From Nitrosotalea sp. (GTDB taxonomy: Archaea; Thermoproteota; Nitrososphaeria; Nitrososphaerales; Nitrosopumilaceae): DNA of 64,000 nt. The DNA lies in assembly GCA_023251795.1 (NCBI GenBank), contig JAHEYD010000004.1:38634-102633 (forward strand), read 5' to 3'. Of the stretch, positions 48,880 through 57,832 are shown one piece after another; position 1 is the first letter of the stretch; the number at the start of each line of letters is the position of its first letter. Made by a program: the position numbers and the translations under genes. The notes under the pieces are model-generated. The model saw nothing but the letters and a program-made list of their open reading frames with translations. It ran no database searches and had not been told where the DNA came from.

Positions 48880-48996
48880 ATGAATCTCGATGAAAAAATA
48901 TTTGGAAAAGGTGGGATAAAATCTTTACTATTGGATATACTCAAAATCTTTAAGTTATCAAAAAATAATAGTAGTATAAGAGAGGAAAAAATATGA
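48880..48996 (+). CDS. 38-aa peptide
   Basis: Starts 2 bases after the previous stop; amphipathic (GGIKSLLLDILKIFKLS). A 15-aa frame (48993-49040) overlaps its stop. Weak call. Confidence 0.3.
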   Translation: MNLDEKIFGKGGIKSLLLDILKIFKLSKNNSSIREEKI

Positions 48997-49093
48997 GCGC
49001 ACAGGACGATGAAACGGAAAAGAGGAAAAGACAAATCTAAGCCGACTTAGAAAAACCTAAAACTCAAAACAGATTCAGACGGAGACGATAATA

Positions 49094-49726
49094 ATGGGAG
49101 CTAAAGAAGAAATGAAAAGGGAGTATGATGCACGAATTAAGAAAGACCCTGAAATAAATCGTGCTTATCTTATGAGAGAACTTGAAAACAAATATGGAGA
49201 ACCTCAGGTAAGAGAAAAACAGGAAAAACAAGAATATCGCCGTCCACTACAAAGAGATTTCTTAGAAAAAAGAGCAACATCAGGAACAAATCTAAGGGAT
49301 AAAATAGAACCTGAAAGAAGAGAAAGAATGGAAGACAGAAACCACAATGAGCCATCACTTATAGATAAACTATTTGGTAATACTAAAGTAGGAACTTTTG
49401 TTCATAATACCGCAAAAATAGGCAGCGGAATAGGCAGTGGTTTTAAAGGTGCAGGAAAACAAGTAGCAAGAACAGCAGCTCCTGCTATAAACACATTAAC
49501 AAGACTTGGTGAAAACGTAAATATGAATGTAGGTAGGGACATGTCTAAAAATAGAGGTAGTGGATTTGGAATAGGTAGCGGCAAAGATTATGGATTTCGT
49601 CCAATAAACTTAACCGAATTTGCTTTTAGTAATCCTTTTGCTCCCAAAAAACAAAAAACACAGCAATCTAAAAAGAAAAAAACAAACAAAAGTAAGGGAA
49701 GAAATATCACTATACATCTAAAATAG
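49094..49726 (+). CDS. Gly-rich basic protein A with IHL tail, 210 aa
   Basis: Charged N-terminal half (KEEMKREYDARIKKDPEINR), then a Gly-rich region (KIGSGIGSGFKGAGKQ), then LTEFAFSNPFAPKKQ, a Lys-rich stretch and RNITIHLK at the end. The protein at 50016 has the same order and the same ending. Possibly a pair of virion DNA-binding or internal proteins. Confidence 0.5.
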   Translation: MGAKEEMKREYDARIKKDPEINRAYLMRELENKYGEPQVREKQEKQEYRRPLQRDFLEKRATSGTNLRDKIEPERRERMEDRNHNEPSLIDKLFGNTKVGTFVHNTAKIGSGIGSGFKGAGKQVARTAAPAINTLTRLGENVNMNVGRDMSKNRGSGFGIGSGKDYGFRPINLTEFAFSNPFAPKKQKTQQSKKKKTNKSKGRNITIHLK

Positions 49727-49731
49727 AGATT

Positions 49732-49989
49732 ATGGATAAAGAAACAAAAAGAAAGGTAATTACACGGTTACACACAGCAGAAAAGAAATTTGATGACCTT
49801 GTTCATACTAATTCATTACTTTATCAGAGAATTGTACATAAAAAAGGAATGAAAAGTCGTACAGGAATTACGTTTGATGATAACGATAAATTAAGAAATC
49901 AAATGGATAGTGCTCTTAAAAAGGTTAATGATTTTGTAAAGAAACGAGATTTATTATATATAAAAAGAAAGCAGGTTTTGCACTCATAA
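49732..49989 (+). CDS. Coiled-coil protein, 85 aa
   Basis: Helical and basic (KRKVITRLHTAEKKFDDLVH; MDSALKKVNDFVKKRDLL). Lies between the two Gly-rich paralogs. Unknown role. Confidence 0.45.
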   Translation: MDKETKRKVITRLHTAEKKFDDLVHTNSLLYQRIVHKKGMKSRTGITFDDNDKLRNQMDSALKKVNDFVKKRDLLYIKRKQVLHS

Positions 49990-50015
49990 AAAATAACATT
50001 AAAATAGGATAAATC

Positions 50016-50492
50016 ATGGTATTTGAAAGTATCACTAACTTTATAAATGAAAAAATAGAGCAACGAAAGATACGTTCAGATAACATAAAAGAAGAGCAAG
50101 CCGTATTAGAAAAAGCTCGTCATGAAGAACGCCTTAAATCTGCTCCATTAATAGCAAAAACAGAAGAGAAAAAACACCTTAAAGAAATATTAGAAGGGAA
50201 AAAAACATCAGAGGATAAAGGGATACTTTCTAAATTTATGGAAATGTCCAGAAATGTCCATGATAACTTAGAAAAAGATAGTGGAAAAGGATTTGGAATG
50301 CCTAATATCAATAAAAATCAATCAATGATTGGTAATATGGGTGATTTTACTTTCGATAATCCCTTTGCTCTGAAACCAGATAAGAAAAAACAGAAAAAAC
50401 ATCACAAAAAATCTAAAAAAAATCACGATAATAATAATCAATCAAAACATAAAAATACAGGAAAAGATATACATATACACTTGAGTAAATGA
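50016..50492 (+). CDS. Gly-rich basic protein B with IHL tail, 158 aa
   Basis: Coiled-coil N-terminus (IEQRKIRSDNIKEEQAVLEK), GKGFGMPNINK, then MGDFTFDNPFALKPDKKKQ, a Lys/His-rich stretch and KDIHIHLSK. Paralog of 49094: both share [DE]F-x-F-x-NPFA and a final I-x-IHL after a basic run. Directly precedes the 1354-aa gene. Confidence 0.5.
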   Translation: MVFESITNFINEKIEQRKIRSDNIKEEQAVLEKARHEERLKSAPLIAKTEEKKHLKEILEGKKTSEDKGILSKFMEMSRNVHDNLEKDSGKGFGMPNINKNQSMIGNMGDFTFDNPFALKPDKKKQKKHHKKSKKNHDNNNQSKHKNTGKDIHIHLSK

Positions 50493-50493
50493 A

Positions 50494-53400
50494 ATGGAAT
50501 TAATCCAGCCACAATCAATACAAAATGCACCACAACCAGTAATAGTACCCACACCGTCTATTAACAGAGGGGAAGCAGTAGCAAATACACAACGTCTTAT
50601 TGCACAGGAACAATTTAATATTGCACAGGAAAAAGAACAAAAATGGGTAGAACAAGGTAAAACACTTCTTGCCGAATTACCTAAAACACCGTATGCAACC
50701 GATATAGAAAAAGCAACTAATTTATTTAATTTAGGGTATATTTCGCAATCTGAATTTACTGAATATAGTACAATTGCACACAAAAATACTGATATAACTC
50801 AACAGAACGTAATCGCACAGGAAAAAGAACAAAAATTCCAAGAATATCTTAAAACAGTAGCAGAAGGTAAAGATTTAGTTCAAACTGTAAATATTAACAC
50901 ATGGTGGAATACTCGTAGAGGTTCTCCATATGGTGCTTATAATGCCACTCCTAATGTTAAATTGCCTTTTCAATCAGAGTATTCAAGTGGTGAAAGTCAA
51001 GGTGTAGTTGGTTCTCAACAATCATTAGAAGATTTTGCAATATCTGGAGCAAGAAGTTACTATGGTCTTGGTTCAGAGGATACAATCAAAGTTAATGGTA
51101 AGGTAATTCAAACATCATCATTCACACCAGAACAAAAAGTAATAGCAAATCAAGTATTTTCAGGTAGAATGGCAGCGTTAGCCAACTATCAGAGAGAACA
51201 AGCTAATTATCAAGACAATGTTAAAACGGAATGGTTAGTATCTGGAAGAGGCTCATGGGCGCAACCAGCATCATTTGTAGCAACATATCAAAATCAAATG
51301 GGAGTAACACCATCAAACGCTTTAATAGACGTTCCGAAATATAACATATCCCCAGTGCAATTAGAAGCACAAAAAGCATATATCGGTAGAAGTAATCCAG
51401 ATATTGTTATAGACCCCACTCAACGTCCTGTATGGTCATCAGTAGGAGCATTTTCAACAGAACAAAACCAAATGTCTAATAGAGTTGGTACAATCACACC
51501 AACAGTCTCAGAACAGTTTACGTTTACTCCATCAAAAACAGTTTCCATTATACCTTCATCTTTAATAGGAATAGAATCAGGAATAATAGATAAACAACCA
51601 CTATCCCCTAATCAGCTACATGCTTTATCATCACAAGGACTAAGTGATTTACCTCAAATCTATGGATTGGTTAATCCTTCTGGTGCTACTATAAGGACAG
51701 GGTTAAATGAATTAATAAATCAGTATAATCAAAATCTAAATCCAGAACCTCTTAATTCCAATCGTGGATTCCAGATGCCAACAGACATTAATCCAGCAAC
51801 AGGAAAAGGATATTCAGCACTTGATATAACCTTCCAGAATGAGCAATTACATAAAACAAATTTAACAGAATGGTATCAAATAGGGCGTACTGGAAATCTT
51901 ACAGGTAATGAATCTTTTAGAAATCCATTAAATGCATCGGATTGGTATTCATATAAAGTATATCAAGCGAACACTAAAGCAGCAGATATATTTAGTGAAA
52001 ATATGTATGGCGGTGTTTTACCAACACCAGATATACTTAAAACTCCATCAGGACAATCTTTTTTACAATACGGAAAAAAATGGGGAACTGAACTTGCAAC
52101 TGCATTACCTTTATTCGGTTCGATGTTTTTACTCACAAGTGAAACATTAATAAGAGAACCTAAAGCAATCCCAGAACTTATGTTAGGTGGGGTTGCATTA
52201 ACAGGTGGTTCATTAGTTAAAGGTGAAGTAGAAGACCCGATAGGAACAACAGGTTCATTAATAACGCAATTAATAGCATTCAAAGCTCTTGATATTGCAG
52301 TAACAAAAACCCCTGAATTTGCAGGGAAAATCCCTACCGAAAAAATGTTCGGAACAACATTTAAAGACATAGGGACTGGATTAAGAGAAATATCTCCAAG
52401 TGAAGGAAAAATATCAATTCCTTCTTTAACAACAAAAGCAATGTTCGGAGATACAGGAACATTACTAAAATCATATTTACCACAAGAACCAATAGGAGTT
52501 TTCCCTGCGCTATCTTATAAAAATGCTTTCGGTAATATTAAACCTGATATAATAAATATTATAGGAAAAGAAACAGGAACTTGGCAACCACCTCTTATTA
52601 CTACTAACGCTCTTTTTGGAAATTTAAAACCAGACATAATAAATGTAATAGGTAAATTCCCAGAAGGAAAATCACTGCCTCCATTTACTTTAGAAAATAC
52701 ATTTGGAACAGCACTACCAGAAAAACCAACTGTTAATTTACGTTCTGCTTATTCTCAAAAAGTAAGACAAGATATAGAATTTAATGATTATGAGAATTTA
52801 ATGAATGCAGGACGTTATGATTTAATAGATAAAAAATATCCTACTCAGGAACCAACCCCAGTTAGTAGAACAAAAATAAAACCAGAAGAATTTATTATTC
52901 CAGAGCATTTAAAAGAAAAAATGCCATCTTTATATGAACGTAAGTTAATTAATTTATATAGAGAAATATTATATGTAAATAATCCAACATTTATGATGGA
53001 TTTAATAATAAAACCATCAAAATCTATTGGAATAAAACCGTCTTTTGAAATAAAAAGTGAAATGATAAAAGGCGATGCACTTGGATATGTTAAGTCAGAT
53101 GAATCATCAATATTGCACATAGGGGAGGGAAATACCCCACAACAAACACTTACAACGATATTTCATGAAGCAGGGCATCAGTCACAACTAAAAGCAAAAA
53201 CTTTAGATGTTGTACCATCTTTCTTAAAAAACAGAAATATCCCTGTAGTATCAGATTTAGCTTTTAGAATAGGAACAATAATAGCAGAAGCAAGAGCATA
53301 TAAAATAGAAGCGAAACTAACAAAAGAATTTAATGAAATGTATGGCACAAAAATAAAACAAGAACGATTATCTATTAATGATTTGCCTTATGCACCCGAA

Positions 53401-54558
53401 CATTATATAGGACAAAAAATAGCACCTTTTGTTTCGGTAAGAACGCTTCCACAATTTAGATTTAAGTCTGTAAAGCAGGATTTACTTCCAGAAGAATGGT
53501 ATGGTAAATCAAGTGGCTGGAGTCCTATATACTCAAGAATTAGTTATGGCGGAGCAAAAACCGATATAGTGTTTCCTAAGCCACACCCAACAAGTTATTC
53601 ACCTTTCCCAGAAGTAGAAGGGACTCCATTAAAACGAGAAGTATATCCTTATGGTAGATACTCAAAATTAAGAGATAGAATAGTTACCACTGGCGAAGAA
53701 AATATAGAAATACCAAAAACAAGAATGCCTAAAGTAAAAACAGATGATGGAAAGGTATTCATTAAAAAAGATATAATGGGTAATTTAGAAAAGAGATGGG
53801 AACAAAGAAATATAGGACTCGATAAACTTGCAAAAGAGCAAGGTGTTATGCCTACTAAGGAAGGTATGATTGTTCTAACAAAACTCAAAGAGCCCACGTC
53901 AAAAGTTATACTTAAAGAACCAGAACCAAAAACAGTAGTGATTGAAAAAATCAAAATAAAAGAGCCAGAAATAAAAACAACTCAAAAGCAAAAATCAAAA
54001 ACCCCAACTATTTTAATACCTTTAATTGATTCTAATTATGTAGAGAAAAATCTTTTTAACACTCAAACACAGATAACTCCATTTCAAAAAGCGGCAGTAA
54101 AACAAACTCAAAAAACACAAGAATTACTTTTTATAAAACTGTATCAAGATACATCATTAAACCCTATTCAATCCACAAAAACATCACCATTATCTGCCAC
54201 AAAAACAGCGATAGATACAATAACATCATTGAAACCTATTCAAGAAACAGTACAAAGAACAAAGCAAACAGAAAGACAAGTTCAGATAGAAAGACAAATA
54301 TCTGAAATGTTTTCTACTCAAGAAACAGTACAAAAAATAAAAACACCTTTGATATTACTTGATTCTTATAAACCAACGAAAAAGAAAATCAAGCGTAAAG
54401 AAAAAACTGGTTATAGCTTTGGATTCCGAGCATCTCCGATACTTCCAATTAACATAGATGTAAAAAAAGGATTTGGGAAACAAGTAAAAGAAACAATGAG
54501 GGATGCAGCAAAAGAATTTAGTAGAGAAATGAAACTATCAGGATTTAAGAAAATATGA
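50494..54558 (+). CDS. Large virion-type protein with HEAGH metallopeptidase motif, 1354 aa
   Basis: Gln/Asn-rich N-terminal 550 residues (repeat-like AQEKEQKW/AQEKEQKF units near 43 and 109), a hydrophobic central part (ALPLFGSMFLLTSE ... GTTGSLITQLIAFKALDIAV), tandem F-G-[DNT]-containing repeats (about 620-750), then TTIFHEAGHQSQL with HEAGH at 891-895 and a candidate third ligand Glu 932 (IIAEARAYKIEA). HExxH plus a downstream Glu is the gluzincin zinc site. Remaining C-terminus is Lys/Thr-rich. Could mature virion proteins or act on the host envelope at entry. Confidence 0.55.
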   Translation: MELIQPQSIQNAPQPVIVPTPSINRGEAVANTQRLIAQEQFNIAQEKEQKWVEQGKTLLAELPKTPYATDIEKATNLFNLGYISQSEFTEYSTIAHKNTDITQQNVIAQEKEQKFQEYLKTVAEGKDLVQTVNINTWWNTRRGSPYGAYNATPNVKLPFQSEYSSGESQGVVGSQQSLEDFAISGARSYYGLGSEDTIKVNGKVIQTSSFTPEQKVIANQVFSGRMAALANYQREQANYQDNVKTEWLVSGRGSWAQPASFVATYQNQMGVTPSNALIDVPKYNISPVQLEAQKAYIGRSNPDIVIDPTQRPVWSSVGAFSTEQNQMSNRVGTITPTVSEQFTFTPSKTVSIIPSSLIGIESGIIDKQPLSPNQLHALSSQGLSDLPQIYGLVNPSGATIRTGLNELINQYNQNLNPEPLNSNRGFQMPTDINPATGKGYSALDITFQNEQLHKTNLTEWYQIGRTGNLTGNESFRNPLNASDWYSYKVYQANTKAADIFSENMYGGVLPTPDILKTPSGQSFLQYGKKWGTELATALPLFGSMFLLTSETLIREPKAIPELMLGGVALTGGSLVKGEVEDPIGTTGSLITQLIAFKALDIAVTKTPEFAGKIPTEKMFGTTFKDIGTGLREISPSEGKISIPSLTTKAMFGDTGTLLKSYLPQEPIGVFPALSYKNAFGNIKPDIINIIGKETGTWQPPLITTNALFGNLKPDIINVIGKFPEGKSLPPFTLENTFGTALPEKPTVNLRSAYSQKVRQDIEFNDYENLMNAGRYDLIDKKYPTQEPTPVSRTKIKPEEFIIPEHLKEKMPSLYERKLINLYREILYVNNPTFMMDLIIKPSKSIGIKPSFEIKSEMIKGDALGYVKSDESSILHIGEGNTPQQTLTTIFHEAGHQSQLKAKTLDVVPSFLKNRNIPVVSDLAFRIGTIIAEARAYKIEAKLTKEFNEMYGTKIKQERLSINDLPYAPEHYIGQKIAPFVSVRTLPQFRFKSVKQDLLPEEWYGKSSGWSPIYSRISYGGAKTDIVFPKPHPTSYSPFPEVEGTPLKREVYPYGRYSKLRDRIVTTGEENIEIPKTRMPKVKTDDGKVFIKKDIMGNLEKRWEQRNIGLDKLAKEQGVMPTKEGMIVLTKLKEPTSKVILKEPEPKTVVIEKIKIKEPEIKTTQKQKSKTPTILIPLIDSNYVEKNLFNTQTQITPFQKAAVKQTQKTQELLFIKLYQDTSLNPIQSTKTSPLSATKTAIDTITSLKPIQETVQRTKQTERQVQIERQISEMFSTQETVQKIKTPLILLDSYKPTKKKIKRKEKTGYSFGFRASPILPINIDVKKGFGKQVKETMRDAAKEFSREMKLSGFKKI

Positions 54559-54839
54559 AAAATAAACCCCAAAACGCCGTTGCCTTCCTTTTATTCTACA
54601 TACTTTTAAGTCTCTTTTTATTCGGTCTTATTTATGGATTCCTTTCAGATATTCGGGATAAAGTAATTCCTGTTTACACTACTTTAGGTTTATTATCACC
54701 AGAATATAGTGATGCTGATTCATTATGGGGATTTAATGCCCTTAATTTTATGTTATCATTTAGCATAGTGTTTTTCGTAATTTCAATCATCTGGTATTCA
54801 TTTCAAATGGCGCAACGTCCACTTCAGCAATGGGGATAA
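54555..54839 (+). CDS. Two-helix membrane protein, 94 aa
   Basis: ATGA overlap with the 1354-aa gene. N-terminus MKNKPQNAVAFLLFYI and a second segment FSIVFFVISIIWYSFQM. Same plan as the protein at 55258 (MKNKxxQPNAV start, second helix, Gly-Trp or Trp-Gly end), so likely paralogs. Confidence 0.5.
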   Translation: MKNKPQNAVAFLLFYILLSLFLFGLIYGFLSDIRDKVIPVYTTLGLLSPEYSDADSLWGFNALNFMLSFSIVFFVISIIWYSFQMAQRPLQQWG

Positions 54840-54841
54840 AT

Positions 54842-55030
54842 ATGAATAAAAATAGAACATATAAAAAATCACTACCATGTAACCTTAAATTTGGTGTTGT
54901 AATGGATGAATTTTATAAAGGTATATTACATTCAGGTTTAGGGCAGGGACACATGGTTACTAATCGAAAACAAGCTGAAGCAATAGCATTTAGTGAAACA
55001 AGAAAATGTAAATCAAGGAGGAAAAAATAA
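54842..55030 (+). CDS. DUF6496-like small basic protein, 62 aa
   Basis: VMDEFYKGILHSGLGQGHMV and TNRKQAEAIAFSE match the pattern of DUF6496-type proteins (KxGxLxSG...V..RKQAIAIALSE), common in phages, large viruses and metagenomes, with a Lys/Arg tail. Function unknown, perhaps structural. Confidence 0.6.
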   Translation: MNKNRTYKKSLPCNLKFGVVMDEFYKGILHSGLGQGHMVTNRKQAEAIAFSETRKCKSRRKK

Positions 55031-55134
55031 TGCATGAACGAATACCACAATATGACCCAGGAAAAATATGGAAAGAAGTCGGAGAACCTGAAAAGAAAAT
55101 GAATATAAATATTAGTAAAAAGAATAGAAAATAA
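55030..55134 (+). CDS. 34-aa peptide
   Basis: Overlaps the stops of both neighbours (TAATG). Charged; no domain. AGGAGGAAAAAATA is the ribosome site. Confidence 0.35.
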   Translation: MHERIPQYDPGKIWKEVGEPEKKMNINISKKNRK

Positions 55135-55244
55135 TGGCAACACTTGAAATAAGATTATCCAAAAAAAGAGCATCATACTTAAAATCTCACTTAGAAGAAG
55201 AGCATCCGAAATTAACAAAAGGAAAAATGAAAATAAAGAAATAA
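55134..55244 (+). CDS. 36-aa basic peptide
   Basis: ATLEIRLSKKRASYLKSHL resembles a miniature version of the KxxS DUF6496-like unit, very Lys-rich. Overlaps the upstream stop. Confidence 0.35.
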   Translation: MATLEIRLSKKRASYLKSHLEEEHPKLTKGKMKIKK

Positions 55245-55257
55245 ATAAAAACAAATC

Positions 55258-55539
55258 ATGAAAAATAAAACAAATCAACCTAACGCCGTGGTGCTTGAAT
55301 GGATAATTGCAATTATAGGAGTATTTTTTATTATCATGGCTTATGCTTTCTTTATGCCTTTAGGTAATATTCTTATAGGTGTTTTTGTTGAAAATGGTAC
55401 TCCTCAATCACAATTATTATTTGCCAGAAATATGTCAATATGGTCATTTGTTTTTGTAGGATTAACCTGTCTTCTATGGGCGTTTTTTTCCTCATACCGA
55501 AAAACTTATGATACATCTCAAACAGGATGGGTAAGATAA
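55258..55539 (+). CDS. Two-helix membrane protein, 93 aa
   Basis: Segments WIIAIIGVFFIIMAYAFFM and MSIWSFVFVGLTCLLWAFF. Likely paralog of 54555. Just before the fibre gene. Confidence 0.5.
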   Translation: MKNKTNQPNAVVLEWIIAIIGVFFIIMAYAFFMPLGNILIGVFVENGTPQSQLLFARNMSIWSFVFVGLTCLLWAFFSSYRKTYDTSQTGWVR

Positions 55540-55574
55540 TTATATATGATAAAATCAAATAAGGAGAAATAAAT

Positions 55575-56936
55575 ATGGTAAACATAAAAATAAATCTAAA
55601 ATGGCTGCTGTTAGCCATAGGAATAGTAGCAATTGTTGGATTAGCTTATGCAACGCCGATAATTGGGAACGATATAACAATATCTGGATATTTTAAAGGA
55701 AACATAAATAATTCATATATAAATTGGCTGACCGACCTTGCGATTGCTGATGGTGGCACAGGCGCAAGCACAGCAGCAGCGGCAAGAATAAATTTAGATG
55801 TACCAGGATTAAATATACCTAATACATTCTCGGACAATTTAACTGTTGTTGGTTCAGATGTTTATCTGCTTGATATGGGAGTTTACAACGTCAATCCAGG
55901 GGGAGGACAATATGCAGAATTAGCAGCGTGTAACAATCTCAACGCAACTTGTGTATGGGTTGTAGCAGCGGGACAAAATTATGCCGAGGGTGGAGGATTG
56001 AACTTAAATGAAACTGCTCTGGTTTCAAGTTCAGGAGCAAATGCTCTCGTGATAAAAACTAACAAACTGAATGCGACAATCAGATACGTTCAAAATGTGG
56101 GTACAATGAAGGAAGTAGGTCGGTGGGGGCTAAACTCAAATAATGAGCTGGGTATTTTAGTAATAAATAAAAGTGTAAGCTTGGGTACTGATAATAATGG
56201 CTATCATCTCATATTTGCACAACAAGATAAAAGCGGTGTGGGCGGAGTAATCCAAGGTGGGTTTTATGGAGTATATGGTGCAGACAGTTACGAGACTTTA
56301 CAGATATTTAACGGTTCATCTCGCTTAAAAATTATTAACGCTGCTGGAAAAGGAATAATAATCAATGCCAGTAATGTTGATAATGCTGTGATTTTAGATG
56401 ATGTTGTGAAAATGACTGGTCTTAGAGCAGCATCAGGCACACCATCTGATGTATGTATTGACCCAACAACTTCTGAAGTTTTGAAAAACCCAGCACTAAC
56501 CTGTACAGTTTCGTTAAAAGAATATAAAGAAAATTTTACAAACATCACAAAAAACGACATGGATAGACTCAAAAAAATTGAGAACGAAACTGAAAAGTAT
56601 GATTATAAAAAACAATCAGGAACACATTTCGGATTAACTGCTCAAAAAGTAGCAGAGATATTCCCCGAACTTGCTCGATATAATATTCCTGTACGAATAA
56701 TATTCAATACCACCACAAATCAAACTGAAATAATTCAAGACTATCAAAACAAAACCCTTGCTACTTATGAAATTCTTGAATTTATCCCTCTTCTAATGAG
56801 GGAAAACGCAGAACAGCAGAAACAAATTGATAAACTGGAATTAAGGCTCACAGCACTCGAACAGAACACCTGGTCTTATCAGATTAACCAACTGGCGATA
56901 CGGCTCGGAATCGTAGAAGCAAAGGTGAATCCATGA
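55575..56936 (+). CDS. Tail-fibre-like protein with S74-type chaperone domain, 453 aa
   Basis: Signal-anchor N-terminus (LLLAIGIVAIVGLAYATPI). GGTGAST (60-66) with AAAARINL is the classic phage fibre connector. The middle is beta-structured. The C-terminal 140 residues carry SLKEYKENFTNI, HFGLTAQKVAEIFPEL and TYEILEFIPLLMREN ending in a trimeric coiled coil: the intramolecular chaperone of endosialidase (peptidase S74), which trims itself after trimer folding. The usual SDxRLK site reads VSLKEYKEN, so Ser and Lys are kept. A signal-like N-terminus is unusual for phage fibres and suggests anchoring in a membrane virion. Confidence 0.75.
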   Translation: MVNIKINLKWLLLAIGIVAIVGLAYATPIIGNDITISGYFKGNINNSYINWLTDLAIADGGTGASTAAAARINLDVPGLNIPNTFSDNLTVVGSDVYLLDMGVYNVNPGGGQYAELAACNNLNATCVWVVAAGQNYAEGGGLNLNETALVSSSGANALVIKTNKLNATIRYVQNVGTMKEVGRWGLNSNNELGILVINKSVSLGTDNNGYHLIFAQQDKSGVGGVIQGGFYGVYGADSYETLQIFNGSSRLKIINAAGKGIIINASNVDNAVILDDVVKMTGLRAASGTPSDVCIDPTTSEVLKNPALTCTVSLKEYKENFTNITKNDMDRLKKIENETEKYDYKKQSGTHFGLTAQKVAEIFPELARYNIPVRIIFNTTTNQTEIIQDYQNKTLATYEILEFIPLLMRENAEQQKQIDKLELRLTALEQNTWSYQINQLAIRLGIVEAKVNP

Positions 56937-57184
56937 ACCTGACTCTTGTATCAGGAACATTCAACTTGGCAACATGGGCAGCGATTGACTTGAGTGGATT
57001 AGCGACTGGACAGAATAGCAATCTCTGTCAAGAAGATAGCGATTATCATCATATCCACCCTGATTTGCCTTATGTTGTGCCGTGCCCAAGACGGATTCAC
57101 AAGACGTTTCAAGGAAAATCCCACTTTCAAAACGTAAATGTAATGTTAGGATTAAGATTGGGGGTGGGGCTATCGACCCCGTAG
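56933..57184 (+). CDS. Hypothetical 83-aa frame overlapping the next gene
   Basis: ATGA overlap with the fibre gene. The first 48 residues (MNLTLVSGTFNLATWAAIDL) look like a structural protein start; the last part overlaps 57082 in another frame and is Arg/Lys-odd. Perhaps only the first half is real, joined to the next frame by a shift. Confidence 0.4.
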   Translation: MNLTLVSGTFNLATWAAIDLSGLATGQNSNLCQEDSDYHHIHPDLPYVVPCPRRIHKTFQGKSHFQNVNVMLGLRLGVGLSTP

Positions 57185-57825
57185 TTGCATTCTCAGGAAG
57201 CGCAACAGATTGGACAGCAGGTGTTTTACCAGTAGCGACCGGTAGCACCGATGCGGATTTGCGGTTTTTAAATACTTCTGATACTCCAACCAGATTGCAT
57301 TATCGGAAGACTGGAAGCACCGAGGATGTGCCTATAAGCATCTTGCCAGGAGATTACACCGCAACTATCAGGGTTCCACTAACCACAGCAAAGACGGTTG
57401 AATACAAGCTCGAAGGTGGTGGCTCGATACAATGTGAGCTTCTTTATTATTTTGGAACGACGATGTTGCCAACCTCGGTCACAGTGGCGGACATACGGAC
57501 AACATTGCTGAACAACGGATACAATACAATAAGCATTGGCGATGTAGCGATTCAAGGTTATATTGATATGGTTACTGGCGACATTACTGATGTAGCAACC
57601 AGACATGCGAACATTGCAGGATTTGCGTTGAATACCACGATTAAGACAAACGCAATAAAACTCGGTGTATTATACCATACCTTAAATTTACTGAGAACTT
57701 TAGGTGCGGCTTCAGGATTGGCGCAGGATAGAATAATCGTTGATTCCGATACTCTTAATAATTATAAAGACGATTATAAAGAAATGAAGGATGGAATATG
57801 GTCAGGTACTAAATATGGAGCATGA
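57082..57825 (+). CDS. Structural-type 247-aa protein
   Basis: GTG start at 57082 inside the previous frame; the convincing part begins around 57140 (RIKIGGGAIDPVVAF). Beta-rich (VLPVATGSTDADLRFLN; TIRVPLTTAKTVEYKL) with a helical C-terminus (IKLGVLYHTLNLLRTLG). GC-richer than upstream genes. May be the downstream half of a frameshifted gene beginning at 56933. Tail or connector protein likely. Confidence 0.5.
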   Translation: MPKTDSQDVSRKIPLSKRKCNVRIKIGGGAIDPVVAFSGSATDWTAGVLPVATGSTDADLRFLNTSDTPTRLHYRKTGSTEDVPISILPGDYTATIRVPLTTAKTVEYKLEGGGSIQCELLYYFGTTMLPTSVTVADIRTTLLNNGYNTISIGDVAIQGYIDMVTGDITDVATRHANIAGFALNTTIKTNAIKLGVLYHTLNLLRTLGAASGLAQDRIIVDSDTLNNYKDDYKEMKDGIWSGTKYGA

Positions 57826-57832
57826 TTAGAAA

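Noticed and set aside
41785..57098. Shared 14-mer GTGCCCAAGACGGA at 41785 and 57082 as att sites
   Set aside because: A 14-bp match in 64 kb can occur by chance, one copy is inside a coding region and the other in the tRNA-like RNA; no integrase site features.
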